The translations under genes and the position numbers were made by a program. The notes beneath the pieces were generated by a model. That model saw nothing but the letters and a program-made list of their open reading frames with translations. It was not told where the DNA came from and did no database searches. Source: Candidatus Kouleothrix ribensis (GTDB lineage: Bacteria > Chloroflexota > Chloroflexia > Chloroflexales > Roseiflexaceae). Taken from it: a stretch of DNA of 64,000 bases. Shown in pieces: positions 45,401 through 54,991 of this stretch (its first letter is position 1; every line of letters begins with the position of its first letter). Location: contig JADKGW010000002.1 in the NCBI GenBank assembly GCA_016722075.1, positions 1,054,001-1,118,000 on the forward strand, read 5' to 3'.

Positions 45401-45937
45401 TTACGCGCTGGCCTCGCCGGTCGGCTGGATCTGATCGATGCGCGCCTGCAGGGCATACAGCACATTCGTAATTGCCGCGTTGATCACGCCAACGACGCCA
45501 GACACCGGCGCCGAGACGCCACCGACAATCTGGGCCAGCACCTGCTCGCGCGAAGGCATGCTGGCGACCTGATCGAGCAAGTTTGCGCCCATCATGGTGT
45601 TGCCGAGCATACCGCCGCGGATCACCAGTTTCTTCGGCCCCTTGTTGAAATCGTTGATCGCCTTGGCGGTCTTGGCGACATCCTTAAACGCGAACGCAAG
45701 CGCGGTCGGGCCCGACAGGAACGCCTCGAGCTCGGCGTAGCCGGTCTCTTTCGCGGCACGCAGTGTCAGCGTGTTCTTCGCAACGATCAGCTCGGCGCCA
45801 GTCTCGCGCAGCTTCTTGCGCAGATCGGTAATCTCGGCGACCGTAAGGCCGCGGTAGTCGGTCACGACAGTCAACTGTGTGCGCTGAAGCTTATCGGTCA
45901 GGTCGGCCACCGACTCAACTTTTCGCTGTGTAGGCAT
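45401..45937 (-). CDS. rplJ: 50S ribosomal protein L10
   Basis: Base of the ribosomal stalk; binds 23S rRNA and L7/L12 dimers. 178 residues, normal. N-terminal KVESVADLTDKLQRTQLTVV, YRGLTVAEITDLRKKLRE and KNTLTLRAAKE are characteristic; the C-terminal helix that binds L7/L12 follows. GGGGAGGTGA ribosome site. A 252-nt gap upstream could hold an L10-type autoregulatory leader, but I do not recognise one. Confidence 0.97.
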   Translation of the reverse strand: MPTQRKVESVADLTDKLQRTQLTVVTDYRGLTVAEITDLRKKLRETGAELIVAKNTLTLRAAKETGYAELEAFLSGPTALAFAFKDVAKTAKAINDFNKGPKKLVIRGGMLGNTMMGANLLDQVASMPSREQVLAQIVGGVSAPVSGVVGVINAAITNVLYALQARIDQIQPTGEASA

Positions 45938-45956
45938 TCAATTCACCTCCCCTCGC

Positions 45957-45991
45957 TGCCAATCGGCAGCTGGCATTCGGCAATCGGCAGT
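45957..45991. repeat. Heptamer array between rplJ and rplA
   Basis: Words GCTGCCA, ATCGGCA, GCTGGCA, TTCGGCA, ATCGGCA follow one another with period 7, mainly direct rather than inverted, in the leader of rplJ. Confidence 0.6.
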
Positions 45992-46189
45992 CCATCGCTC
46001 GGGCGACGTAGGCCGGCTGCAATCACCGGCTGAAAATGAAACGGGCCACTGTGCCTTCGACACAGCAGCCCACCAACGGCATCTCGCCGTCGTATGTGTG
46101 GTTCTGCCTCGGCGGGCGGCGCGCGGCCATTAAGCAAGGCACCCGCTGTCTAGGGCACGATTCAGTTGTGCGGAGTTGTTATGGGCGAT

Positions 46190-46921
46190 CTAGGCGCTTT
46201 CGCTACTTATCGCCAACGCCTGGGCCGCCGCCGGGTCAACCCGGATGCCCGGCCCCATGGTGCTAGTAAACGTGACGCTCTTGACAAACACGCCCTTGGT
46301 TGTGGCCGGCTTGGCCGCTCTGACCGCCTCCATCAGCGCTGCGATGTTATCCTGGATCTGCTGCTCGCTGAAACTGACCTTGCCCACCGCCACATGCAGC
46401 AAGCCGGTGCGATCGTTTCGGAACTCCACACGGCCGCCGCGTACCTCGCGGATGGTGCGCGGCAGATCCTCGGGCTGCACAATCGTACCGCTCTTCGGGT
46501 TCGGCATCAGGCCACGCGGGCCGAGCTTACGGCCGACGCGCCCGACCTTACCCATCATGTCGGGGGTGGCAATTGCGATATCGAAATCGAAGAAATTCTC
46601 TTTGTCGATCCGGCCGATCAGGTCGTCGGCACCCACAAAATCCGCGCCAGCATCTTTGGCGGCCTGAGCGGCGTCGCCCTGGGCGAACACCAGCACACGC
46701 ACGCTCTTGCCGGTACCGTGCGGAAGCGCGACAGTGGTGCGGATATTCTGGTCGGCATGGCGCGGGTCGATCCCCAACCGCAAATGCACCTCGACAGTAG
46801 CATCGAATTTAGTGTACGATGTTGCCTTAACCAGCTGGACTGCCTCAACCGGGCTGTACAGCTTGGCGCGGTCGACCTGCTTGAGCGCCGCGACGTACTG
46901 CTTGCCATGATCACGGGCCAT
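46190..46921 (-). CDS. rplA: 50S ribosomal protein L1
   Basis: L1 stalk protein, 243 residues from ATG 46921 (GGAG 7 nt upstream). Contains KFDATVEVHLRLGIDPRHAD, the rRNA-contact region and the signature GRVGRKLGPRGLMPNPKSGT. An in-frame upstream ATG at 47011 lies inside a heptamer repeat array and is rejected. In many bacteria L1 represses its own operon. Confidence 0.97.
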   Translation of the reverse strand: MARDHGKQYVAALKQVDRAKLYSPVEAVQLVKATSYTKFDATVEVHLRLGIDPRHADQNIRTTVALPHGTGKSVRVLVFAQGDAAQAAKDAGADFVGADDLIGRIDKENFFDFDIAIATPDMMGKVGRVGRKLGPRGLMPNPKSGTIVQPEDLPRTIREVRGGRVEFRNDRTGLLHVAVGKVSFSEQQIQDNIAALMEAVRAAKPATTKGVFVKSVTFTSTMGPGIRVDPAAAQALAISSESA

Positions 46922-46974
46922 GGGTGTTGCTCCTTGTGGTTTAGCGGGCGCGTAGCCCTCCCACATATCAGGTT

Positions 46975-47024
46975 TGAGTTCTGAATTTTGAAAGCTGCTC
47001 AGTAGATTCAAAACTCAGAACTCA
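46975..47024. repeat. Heptamer inverted-repeat array between rplK and rplA
   Basis: An 18-bp arm (46975-46992) pairs with 47007-47024 with one mismatch; words GAGTTCT/GAATTTT and TTCAAAA/CTCAGAA have period 7. It resembles the array in the tRNA gap at 49854-49924. Confidence 0.8.
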
Positions 47025-47034
47025 CCATGCAAAA

Positions 47035-47460
47035 CTACTCTTTAATCGTGATGCCCATACTGCGGGCAGTGCCGGCCAGAATCTTCTCGGCGCCTGCGAT
47101 GTCGATCGCATTCAGATCGGACATCTTCTGCTCGGCCAGCTTTCGCAGCTGCTCGCGCGAAATCGTGCCGACCTTGGTGCGGTTCGGCACACCCGAGCCT
47201 TTGTCGACACCGGCAGCTTTGCGCAGCAGGTCGGCAGCCGGCGGCGTCTTGAGGGCAATCGTGAATGAGCGATCGGAGAAGATCGTAATCTCAACCGGGA
47301 TAACACTACCGGCCTGCGATGCGGTCTTCTCGTTATACTCTTTTACGAAGGCCATGATGTTGATGCCATAGCCGCCGAGCGCCGGGCCAACCGGCGGGGC
47401 CGGGGTAGCCTTGCCGGCCGGAAGCTGCAGCTTCACGACACCAGTGACTTTCTTTGCCAC
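47035..47460 (-). CDS. rplK: 50S ribosomal protein L11
   Basis: Binds the GTPase-associated centre of 23S rRNA. 141 residues, standard. VVKLQLPAGKATPAPPVGPALG, GYGINIMAFVKEYNE and the C-terminal ISREQLRKLAEQKMSDLNA are typical. Immediately downstream of nusG in the operon. Confidence 0.98.
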   Translation of the reverse strand: MAKKVTGVVKLQLPAGKATPAPPVGPALGGYGINIMAFVKEYNEKTASQAGSVIPVEITIFSDRSFTIALKTPPAADLLRKAAGVDKGSGVPNRTKVGTISREQLRKLAEQKMSDLNAIDIAGAEKILAGTARSMGITIKE

Positions 47461-47554
47461 AGTCTACTCCTTCAATCACACATCAAAGCCACAAGCCGCA
47501 TACACAGGCGCGCCAGCGCCCGCAATCTACAGCTCACGGCCAATCAGGCAGAGG

Positions 47555-48136
47555 TTAATCGACCAAGCGGGTTACCTGCAAGAAGTCGAGCTCTACCGGC
47601 GCCTCGCGGCCGAAGAACGACACCAGCACACGTACGCGCCCGCGCTCATGATCAATCGCATCAACCACGCCCTCGAAGTCGGTGAACGGGCCATCGGTGA
47701 TCTTGACGGCCTGGCCGACCTGGTAGCTGACGCGCACTTTCGGCGCCTCCTCTTCCATCTGCTTGAGGATGGCCTTGACCTCGTTATCATCGAGCGGCGT
47801 AGGCCGGTTGCCGTGGCCGACGAAGCTCGTGACGCCGGGTGTGTTGCGCACCACATACCACGAATTATCGTTCATGCGCATCTGCACCAGCACATAGCCA
47901 GGGAACACCTTCTTATGCACCGTGCGGCGCTGGCCGTTCTTAATCTCGATCTCTTCTTCAGTCGGCACAATCACGCGGAAGATCTGATCCTGCATCTCCA
48001 TCGTCTCGATCCGATGCATCAGATTCTGCCGCACCTTATTCTCGTAGCCCGAGTAGGTATGAATGACATACCAGTGGCGGCCATCGTCCGGCTGAAACTC
48101 CGACTCAGTCTGCTGCTTATCGTTTCGATCAGTCAC
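47555..48136 (-). CDS. nusG: Transcription elongation/antitermination factor NusG
   Basis: 193 residues. NGN domain (about 15-130) with WYVIHTYSGYENKVRQNL and FPGYVLVQM, and a C-terminal KOW domain with VKITDGPFTDFEGVVDAIDHE. Couples RNA polymerase to ribosomes or Rho (a rho gene is in the same window). Follows secE by 17 nt. Confidence 0.97.
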   Translation of the reverse strand: MTDRNDKQQTESEFQPDDGRHWYVIHTYSGYENKVRQNLMHRIETMEMQDQIFRVIVPTEEEIEIKNGQRRTVHKKVFPGYVLVQMRMNDNSWYVVRNTPGVTSFVGHGNRPTPLDDNEVKAILKQMEEEAPKVRVSYQVGQAVKITDGPFTDFEGVVDAIDHERGRVRVLVSFFGREAPVELDFLQVTRLVD

Positions 48137-48153
48137 GTGCGCCCTCGTGCCGT

Positions 48154-48384
48154 TTATTGCACCGCATTTTGAAGACTAAGGATCATCAGTTGGAACAATG
48201 AATCGGCAGTGAACAACACAACGCTAATCACCGCTGAAAGCACAATTACAACAATCGTCAGCCGCACAATCTCGTCTCGTGTCGGCCAGACCACTTTTTT
48301 CATTTCGGAGCGAACTTCGCGCAGCGTGCGGATCAGCGCGTTTTCATTCTGGTCTTTATCTTTATCCGACTTTACGACCGCCAT
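48154..48384 (-). CDS. secE: Preprotein translocase subunit SecE
   Basis: 76 residues with one C-terminal membrane helix (about 42-64) and the family amphipathic region REVRSEMKKVVWPTRDEIVR. Normal single-helix SecE. Lies between tuf and nusG; the gap to tuf (87 nt) is too short for the usual rpmG. Confidence 0.95.
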   Translation of the reverse strand: MAVVKSDKDKDQNENALIRTLREVRSEMKKVVWPTRDEIVRLTIVVIVLSAVISVVLFTADSLFQLMILSLQNAVQ

Positions 48385-48414
48385 CGGTGTTCCTTTACCC
48401 TGATGACACGTCTA

Positions 48415-48461
48415 GGGGTGAGGCGAGAGGATGGCCTGGCATCCTCGTGCAGCCTCACCCC
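48415..48461. repeat. Nested hairpin between tuf and secE
   Basis: GGGGTGAGGC (48415-48424) pairs with 48452-48461 and encloses a second stem (GAGGATG/CATCCTC). No T tract; likely an mRNA processing or attenuation structure. Confidence 0.65.
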
Positions 48462-48471
48462 CAGGTGTACC

Positions 48472-49677
<1,206 letters not shown>

Positions 49678-49770
49678 TGTTGTCCCAATCCTCCTTGACG
49701 TCTGCTGCGCGGCATGATGGCGGCGCTAACAAAACAGGAATGATCCGCCGCAGCGGATCGCCGAGAAATC

Positions 49771-49846
49771 TGGAGCCCATGTCGGGACTTGAACCCGAGA
49801 CCTCGTCTTTACCAAAGACGTGCTCTACCAACTGAGCTACATGGGC
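49771..49846 (-). tRNA. tRNA-Thr (anticodon GGT)
   Basis: 76 nt including encoded CCA. Acceptor GCCCATG/CATGGGC; anticodon loop TTGGTAA between CGTCT/AGACG stems. It lies in the tRNA-Tyr, tRNA-Thr, tuf transcription unit. Confidence 0.96.
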
Positions 49847-49853
49847 AAAGAAA

Positions 49854-49924
49854 AGTTTTGAGTTTTGAGGGTTGAGTTTTGAATGAGTAACTCAAAACTC
49901 AACATTCAAAACTCAAAACTCATT
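49854..49924. repeat. Heptamer inverted-repeat array between two tRNA genes
   Basis: GTTTTGA, GTTTTGA, GGGTTGA, GTTTTGA face ACTCAAA, ACTCAAC, ATTCAAA, ACTCAAA around ATGAGTA. The arms are nearly fully complementary over about 30 bp and fill the whole spacer between tRNA-Thr and tRNA-Tyr. Confidence 0.85.
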
Positions 49925-50010
49925 TGGTGGGCCGGGCTGGATTCGAACCAGCGAAGGCGTAAGCCAGCAGATTTACAGTCTGCCCCGGTTGGCCACTTCG
50001 GTACCGACCC
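49925..50010 (-). tRNA. tRNA-Tyr (anticodon GTA)
   Basis: 86 nt with the long variable arm of tRNA-Tyr and encoded CCA. Anticodon GTA is in loop CTGTAAA between GCAGA/TCTGC. First product of the tuf-ribosomal transcription unit. Confidence 0.96.
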
Positions 50011-50018
50011 ACATTCAA

Positions 50019-50036
50019 GTTACCGCGTGCGGTAAC
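50019..50036. promoter_or_regulatory. Palindrome at the start of the tuf transcript
   Basis: GTTACCGC-GT-GCGGTAAC, a perfect 8-bp stem whose upstream edge coincides with the predicted +1 of the promoter at 50044-50072. Candidate repressor site or 5' stabilising hairpin. Confidence 0.5.
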
Positions 50037-50043
50037 GCGGGGC

Positions 50044-50072
50044 ATTATACGCCACAGCGGCGGGTATGTCAA
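50044..50072 (-). promoter_or_regulatory. Consensus sigma-70 promoter of the tRNA-tuf-ribosomal operon
   Basis: On the minus strand TTGACA (50072-50067), exactly 17 bp, TATAAT (50049-50044): a full consensus match, the strongest promoter in the window, as expected for tRNA and EF-Tu expression. Confidence 0.88.
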
Positions 50073-50261
50073 ATCGGCGCTGGGCATCCAGAGGGGGTAG
50101 AAGCGGCCTAACTACAGATCGTGCGCCAGGGTTGCTGTGCTGGTGCAGCCAGGCTCGATCCAGTATGCAGGCGCATGGCCGGCCGCGATCAATGCGCGCC
50201 TCACATGCACACCATAGGGCGATCAGGCCATGCCTGGAGGCTCGCCAGGCCAGCTAGAGCA
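50073..50261. other. Intergenic, no gene seen
   Basis: About 190 bp between the tuf-operon promoter and the tRNA-Thr(TGT) terminator. Nothing convincing on either strand. Confidence 0.5.
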
Positions 50262-50300
50262 CAAAAAAGGATGCGGAATGGGCCAAGCACATCCGCATCC
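50262..50300 (-). terminator. Rho-independent terminator of tRNA-Thr(TGT)
   Basis: On the minus strand GGATGCGGA (50300-50292) pairs with 50277-50269, followed by six T residues (50268-50263). It separates this tRNA from the tuf unit. Confidence 0.85.
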
Positions 50301-50308
50301 TGATGCCA

Positions 50309-50384
50309 TGGAGCCGGTGGACGGGATCGAACCGACGACCTGCTGTTTACAAAACAGCTGCTCTGCCAGCTGAGCTACACCGGC
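50309..50384 (-). tRNA. tRNA-Thr (anticodon TGT)
   Basis: 76 nt with encoded CCA. Acceptor GCCGGTG/CACCGGC; anticodon loop TTTGTAA between GCTGT/ACAGC. It has its own promoter and terminator and is transcribed alone. Confidence 0.95.
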
Positions 50385-50393
50385 GATGGCCGT

Positions 50394-50423
50394 ATTGTAG
50401 CATGGGGTTGGGAAGCGCGTCAA
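50394..50423 (-). promoter_or_regulatory. Promoter of tRNA-Thr(TGT)
   Basis: On the minus strand TTGACG (50423-50418), 18 bp, TACAAT (50399-50394) with TG one base before the -10. Confidence 0.7.
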
Positions 50424-50442
50424 TCACCATGGGCCGGGTTAA

Positions 50443-50451
50443 TGCTATAAT
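50443..50451 (+). promoter_or_regulatory. Extended -10 element
   Basis: TGCTATAAT, 33 nt before the ATG of the 114-residue gene; divergent from the tRNA-Thr promoter. Confidence 0.6.
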
Positions 50452-50484
50452 ATTTGCCGACCGCACGCCACAGCGAGGAAGGCT

Positions 50485-50829
50485 ATGAATCACGATCCAG
50501 CGCGCGTCCCCAATATCGACGCGCTCGGTTTCGACCTACCGCGGCCCGAGGAAGGGTTGATTGAGGCCAAGCGCCACCTGGCGCAGACGTTCCGCCCCAA
50601 CGAGATGATCTGGATCGTCGCCGAGACGTACGACCCGATCACGCCGTCCTGGCAGATCAACGTTGTGCGCCAGGGGACTGCCGGCCGCTGGGTGCGCCAG
50701 CGCACGCGCTTCGACCAGCAGGCCAATGTGTTGTATTACCTGGGCGAGACGGCGCTCAGCGACGCGGAGTTCCGCGCTGTGCGCAGCAAGTACCAACGCT
50801 TCCCAATCAGCGAATGGCAGCAGGCCTGA
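50485..50829 (+). CDS. Hypothetical protein, 114 aa
   Basis: Not recognised. A soluble alpha/beta-looking protein (MIWIVAETYDPITPSWQINVV, LYYLGETALSDAEFRAVRSK). No signal peptide, metal motif or membrane segment. GAGGAAGG ribosome site and extended -10 support a real gene. Convergent with the DinB-family gene, 7 nt apart. Confidence 0.75.
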   Translation: MNHDPARVPNIDALGFDLPRPEEGLIEAKRHLAQTFRPNEMIWIVAETYDPITPSWQINVVRQGTAGRWVRQRTRFDQQANVLYYLGETALSDAEFRAVRSKYQRFPISEWQQA

Positions 50830-50836
50830 ACCGAAC

Positions 50837-51343
50837 TCAGGCGCTCTGGTAGGGGGCATCGCTATCGATATTGCCCACAAACTCGGGCAGATCGGTATGC
50901 CCAAGCTGTTGGCGGATTGCCAGGTTTTCGCCTGTGTGATACCAGTAATGGTAGATGACCCGCTGCAGGAGGTTGCCAAAGCTGGTGCTCCACGTCTTCG
51001 TTGGCGTAGTATAGACCTGGAGTAATCCTGCAGTTGTGACCTGGTTCAGCCATGTATCGGCAGTCTGAGTCGCCTGCTGCCACACGGCGTGCATATCGGC
51101 CAGCGCCGGTGTACTCGCAGGCGCACCATAGGCGAACTGCTCATTCAGCTCTGGTGCGATGATCGCCCCTTGCGCAAATGTCACGAAGTAACGTTGCTCT
51201 TGCCAGGCCAGGTGCCCGATATTCCAGCTGATACAGTTCATGGGGAGAAAGCGGTGGCGCGCGTCCTGATCGGCGAGGCCGGCCAGGCCGCGCAGAAATT
51301 CACTGCGCGTGAAATACAACTGCTGTACAAGCGGGTGTAGCAT
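50837..51343 (-). CDS. DinB-family protein
   Basis: 168 residues, four-helix bundle of the DinB / DUF664 type. Likely metal-binding His are in SWNIGHLAWQE and RVIYHYWYHTGEN, placed as in the family. Members include thiol transferases and uncharacterised metalloproteins; no specific substrate can be given. ATG 51343 is preceded by GAGGAG at 8 nt; an ATG 60 nt earlier has no site. Confidence 0.82.
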   Translation of the reverse strand: MLHPLVQQLYFTRSEFLRGLAGLADQDARHRFLPMNCISWNIGHLAWQEQRYFVTFAQGAIIAPELNEQFAYGAPASTPALADMHAVWQQATQTADTWLNQVTTAGLLQVYTTPTKTWSTSFGNLLQRVIYHYWYHTGENLAIRQQLGHTDLPEFVGNIDSDAPYQSA

Positions 51344-51599
51344 GGGGCCGTCTCCTCTACTGAGCCGAGTTTCATCGCAAGCCGGTATTGCTTGAGTATA
51401 CACATAATAGCGGATCGATTCGATCCGCTTATCTCAGGCGATCATGTAGGCAAGCTGCGGGCGATGTGACATTGGCCCGACGTAGGCGTCATGATCAGCG
51501 CGGGCCGCGCAAGGTTGCACGCCGGCACGCTTCGATCTACACTACACCAACCGCCGGCCGCCGCAATGAAGAGCATCGTGCGCGACCGCGAGGAGCATC

Positions 51600-53372
51600 A
51601 TGACGACAAGCACAAAGCATATACTGGGGCTGCTCAGCCGGCGCAAGATGCTAACCGAGCGTCAGGAAGCCCTGCTCGAGCAGGAGCGCAGCGCGCTCAA
51701 CACGCTGCGCGAGTCGCTCCGGCGCTTCGGTGCCGACGTGGCCCCAAGCGATGGCCGCACGCTCGACGAGACGATCGCGCACCTCGACGAGCTGTTCTTG
51801 CTGGTGATTGCCGGCGAGTTTAATTCAGGCAAGTCGAGCTTCATCAACGCGCTGCTGGGCGACAAAATCGTGGCCGAGGGCGTCACGCCCACCACCGACC
51901 GGATCACCCTACTGCGCTACGGCGCCGAGCCGGCCGAGCAGCCGATCGAGGAGTTTCTGCTCGAGCGCAGCTTCCCGGCCGATGTGCTCAAGCGCCTCAC
52001 GATCGTCGATACACCCGGCACCAACGCGATCATCCGCCGCCACGAAGAGCTGACCCGCGAGTTCATCCCGCGGGCCGACCTGGTGCTGTTCGTCACCTCG
52101 GCCGATCGCCCCTTCACCGAGAGCGAGCGCATGTTTCTCTCGGCCATCCAGGAGTGGGGCAAGAAGATCGTGATCGTGCTGAACAAGGTCGATCTGCTCG
52201 AGCCGCACGAGGCCGACCAGGTGGTGGCGTTCATTCGCGAGAACGCGCGCGACCTGCTGGGCTTCACCCCCGAGATCTTCCCGGTGTCGGCGCGTATGGC
52301 CCAGCGCGCGCGGGCCGGTGCCGGCGACGAAGCCTGGCAGGCCAGCCGCTTCGAGGCGGTCGAGCACTATATCCTCGAGACGCTCGACGAAGAGCAGCGC
52401 GTGCGGCTCAAGTTGCTCTCGCCACTGGGTGTGGCCAAGCACCTGGGCGACAAATACCTCGCCGCAGTTGAGGCCCGGCTCACCACGCTCCAGGGCGATT
52501 TCGCCACGCTCGACAATATCGAGCGCCAGCTCGACCTGTTCCACAGCGACCTAGGCGAGGATTTCAAGTATCACCTGACCGAGGTCGAGAATGTGCTGAG
52601 CGAGTTCGAGCTGCGCGGCATGCAATTCTTCGACGACACCATCCAGCTGCGCAACATCTGGCAGCTGCGCAACAGCGAGTGGGTGCGCGCGTCGTTCGAG
52701 CGCGAGGTGGTGGGCGACCTGCCCCAGCAAGTCGAGAGCCGGCTGAGCGGGCTGATCGATTGGATGATCGATAAAAACCTGCGGCTGTGGCAGTCGGTGA
52801 TGGACTACCTGCAGCGCGAGCGGGTACCGCAGCACCGCGCCGGCCTGATCGGCGATATCGGCGGGACGTTCGAGTACAACCGCGCCGCGCTGATCGAGAC
52901 GGTGGCGCGCCGAACGCAGCAGGTGGTGGCGACGTACGATCGCGAGTTCGAGGCCCAGGCGCTCAGCGAGGAAGTGCGCAGCGCGATCGTGGCCACCGGC
53001 CTGGCCGGCGTTGGCGCCGTCGGGCTGGGTGCGCTGGTTCTGACGATCTTTCAGACCGTGCTGCTCGATTTCACCGGGCTGCTAGCGGCCGGGGCCGTCG
53101 CGGCGATCGGGTTCTTCGTATTGCCGGCCAAGCGCCGCCAGGTCAAGCGCGAATTCCACAATAAGCTGGCCGACCTGCGCGAGCAGCTGCTGACAACCAT
53201 GCGCCGGCAGTTCACGGCCGAGCTCGAGCAGATGCTCACGCGCATCCACGATGCGATTGCCCCGTATACACGCTTCATCCGCTCACAGCGCGAGCTACTG
53301 GTCGATGTGCAGCGCGAACTTTCCGATGTCGATGTCGAGCTGGGGCGGCTGCGCGCCGAGATCGGCAGCTAA
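51600..53372 (+). CDS. Dynamin-like GTPase
   Basis: 590 residues. GTPase domain (about 60-290) with P-loop VIAGEFNSGKSSFINALLG, the switch T in GVTPTTDRI, DTPGTNAI and NKVDLLE. Then helical stalk segments (about 290-460), a paired hydrophobic region (about 463-500, ATGLAGVGAVGLGALVLTIF) that could insert in the membrane as in bacterial dynamins, and a final coiled-coil. Bacterial dynamins remodel or repair membranes. Single gene here, not the usual head-to-tail pair. Confidence 0.88.
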   Translation: MTTSTKHILGLLSRRKMLTERQEALLEQERSALNTLRESLRRFGADVAPSDGRTLDETIAHLDELFLLVIAGEFNSGKSSFINALLGDKIVAEGVTPTTDRITLLRYGAEPAEQPIEEFLLERSFPADVLKRLTIVDTPGTNAIIRRHEELTREFIPRADLVLFVTSADRPFTESERMFLSAIQEWGKKIVIVLNKVDLLEPHEADQVVAFIRENARDLLGFTPEIFPVSARMAQRARAGAGDEAWQASRFEAVEHYILETLDEEQRVRLKLLSPLGVAKHLGDKYLAAVEARLTTLQGDFATLDNIERQLDLFHSDLGEDFKYHLTEVENVLSEFELRGMQFFDDTIQLRNIWQLRNSEWVRASFEREVVGDLPQQVESRLSGLIDWMIDKNLRLWQSVMDYLQRERVPQHRAGLIGDIGGTFEYNRAALIETVARRTQQVVATYDREFEAQALSEEVRSAIVATGLAGVGAVGLGALVLTIFQTVLLDFTGLLAAGAVAAIGFFVLPAKRRQVKREFHNKLADLREQLLTTMRRQFTAELEQMLTRIHDAIAPYTRFIRSQRELLVDVQRELSDVDVELGRLRAEIGS

Positions 53373-53484
53373 GGCACGCGGCGTACGCGGCAGGGTCTGG
53401 GGCGGCTTGGCCGCCCCAATGCAATCCATATTTCAAGGCGAGTCCCTTCGTATCGAGGCGCGTCTGCAATCCATGAGGAATGCT

Positions 53485-54444
53485 ATGCCTGATGCAATTA
53501 CCAGTATCGGCGAGATCCTGATCGATTTTCTGCCGATCGTCGAGCACGGGGCAACGGTGGGATTTCGCATGCATGTTGGCGGCTCGCCCTATAATGTGGC
53601 CATGGGGGTGGCCCGGCTAGGGCAGCCGGTGGCGTTCGCGGGCAAGATCGCGACCGATTTTTTCGGCCGGCACATGCGCGCGCATGTCGAGGCCGAGGGC
53701 GTCGATACACGCTTCCTGATCGAGGTCGATGCGCTTAGCACGCTGGCGTTTGTGGCCTACGAGCATGGCGAGCCGGCATACTCGTTCTATGGCGAGGGCG
53801 CCGCCGACACGCTTGTGACGCCCGACGACTTGCCGCAAGCACTGTTCGACGACACGCGCATCCTGCACTTCGGCTCGATCAGCCTGCTGCGCGGCAGCAC
53901 CCCCACAGCAGTCGAGTATGCCGCCAAGCGGCTGAAGGGCCGCGCGCTGCTGTCGTTCGACCCGAACCTGCGGCCGGGGCTGGTGCGCGACGAGGCCGGC
54001 TACCGCGCGCTGCTCGCGCGCCTGTTCGGCCTGGCCGACCTGGTAAAGATCAGCGCGGCCGACCTGGGCTGGCTCATGCCTGGCCGGCCGCTCGAGCTGG
54101 CCGCCGCCGCGCTGCGGGCCTACGGGCCGGCGCTGGTGGTGGTGACGCGCGGCGGCGATGGGGCGCTGGCGCTGCGCGCAGGCGACGAGCAGATCTATCA
54201 CACGCCGGGCGTGCCCGTACACGTGGCCGACACGATTGGCGCGGGCGACTCGTTCAACGGCGGGCTGCTGGCTGCGCTGTACGAGCGCAGGGCCACATCG
54301 CGCGCGGCACTCGAGGCACTGCCCAACGACCAGCTCGCGGCGTGCCTGCGCTTCGCCACAACCGTCGCCGCGATCACCTGCTCGCGCGCAGGCGCCGACC
54401 CGCCCCGGCGTGCCGAGGTCGACGCCCACATGCGCACATTATGA
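53485..54444 (+). CDS. PfkB-family carbohydrate kinase (fructokinase-like)
   Basis: 319 residues. N-terminal GEILIDFLP, first PfkB signature GGSPYNVAMGVARLGQP, and the second signature DTIGAGDSFNGGLLAAL holding the catalytic Asp and anion hole. Similar to fructokinases, but ribokinase-type specificity cannot be excluded. Starts 112 nt after the dynamin gene, AGGAA before ATG 53485. Overlaps the convergent gene by 6 nt at the stop. Confidence 0.9.
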   Translation: MPDAITSIGEILIDFLPIVEHGATVGFRMHVGGSPYNVAMGVARLGQPVAFAGKIATDFFGRHMRAHVEAEGVDTRFLIEVDALSTLAFVAYEHGEPAYSFYGEGAADTLVTPDDLPQALFDDTRILHFGSISLLRGSTPTAVEYAAKRLKGRALLSFDPNLRPGLVRDEAGYRALLARLFGLADLVKISAADLGWLMPGRPLELAAAALRAYGPALVVVTRGGDGALALRAGDEQIYHTPGVPVHVADTIGAGDSFNGGLLAALYERRATSRAALEALPNDQLAACLRFATTVAAITCSRAGADPPRRAEVDAHMRTL

Positions 54445-54978
54445 CACGCGTACCCGCCACCACTCACAGTCGTTGCGGCCGGCCTGAGCCATGGTGCTGG
54501 TGAGGCCGGTAAGCTCCTTGCAGCGCGTCTCGCGCCGGAAGGCGCAGTTGTTGCAGCACTGGATGGGCGCGTGGCACTGCCAGCAGTAGGCTGCCACGCT
54601 GTACACCAGGGCGCCGCACTGGTAGCAGGCCAGCTCCTCAACATCATCAGCATTGCGCGGCGGCGGTGGTTCCCAGGTGCCCGCCTCGGCCGGAGCCTGG
54701 GCCGGCGCGCTGCCGGTGAGGTTGCCATAGCGCGCCCGCAGGTACTCGAGCCCGTGCCGCGCGGGCATGTTGTTTGGATTCAGCGCCAGCACATTCTCGA
54801 GCGCCACCTGCTGATCGGCCGGATCCTCGACCGCGCCGCTCAGCCATAGCCAGGCCTGCTCGTTCTGCTCGTCGTGCTCGATCACCTGCATCAGCAGCCC
54901 CTGGGCTTCGGCACGGCGGCCCGCGCTCACTGCGACAGCGCCATCATAAAGCAGGCGGGCGATATCGTCGTTGCTCAT
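54439..54978 (-). CDS. Hypothetical TPR-like protein with C-terminal zinc ribbon
   Basis: 179 residues. N-terminal helical repeats of TPR type (about 12-65, AWLWLSGAVEDPADQQVALE, VLALNPNNMPARHGLEYL), Pro/Ala linker, then four or more CxxC motifs (CYQCG, CWQCH, CNNC, CKE) that could bind two zinc ions. Chosen ATG 54978 has AGGAG 7 nt upstream; the ATG at 54993 overlaps the end of a MITE-like element. Function unknown. Confidence 0.8.
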   Translation of the reverse strand: MSNDDIARLLYDGAVAVSAGRRAEAQGLLMQVIEHDEQNEQAWLWLSGAVEDPADQQVALENVLALNPNNMPARHGLEYLRARYGNLTGSAPAQAPAEAGTWEPPPPRNADDVEELACYQCGALVYSVAAYCWQCHAPIQCCNNCAFRRETRCKELTGLTSTMAQAGRNDCEWWRVRVS

Positions 54979-54991
54979 GTTCATACTCCTC

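Noticed and set aside
45938..46189. L10 leader RNA in the gap upstream of rplJ
   Set aside because: The gap is dominated by a heptamer array and I cannot fit the known leader structure by eye; a covariance model search would decide.
50303..50488. 61-codon plus-strand frame over tRNA-Thr
   Set aside because: It is the complement of the tRNA gene and a familiar false gene.
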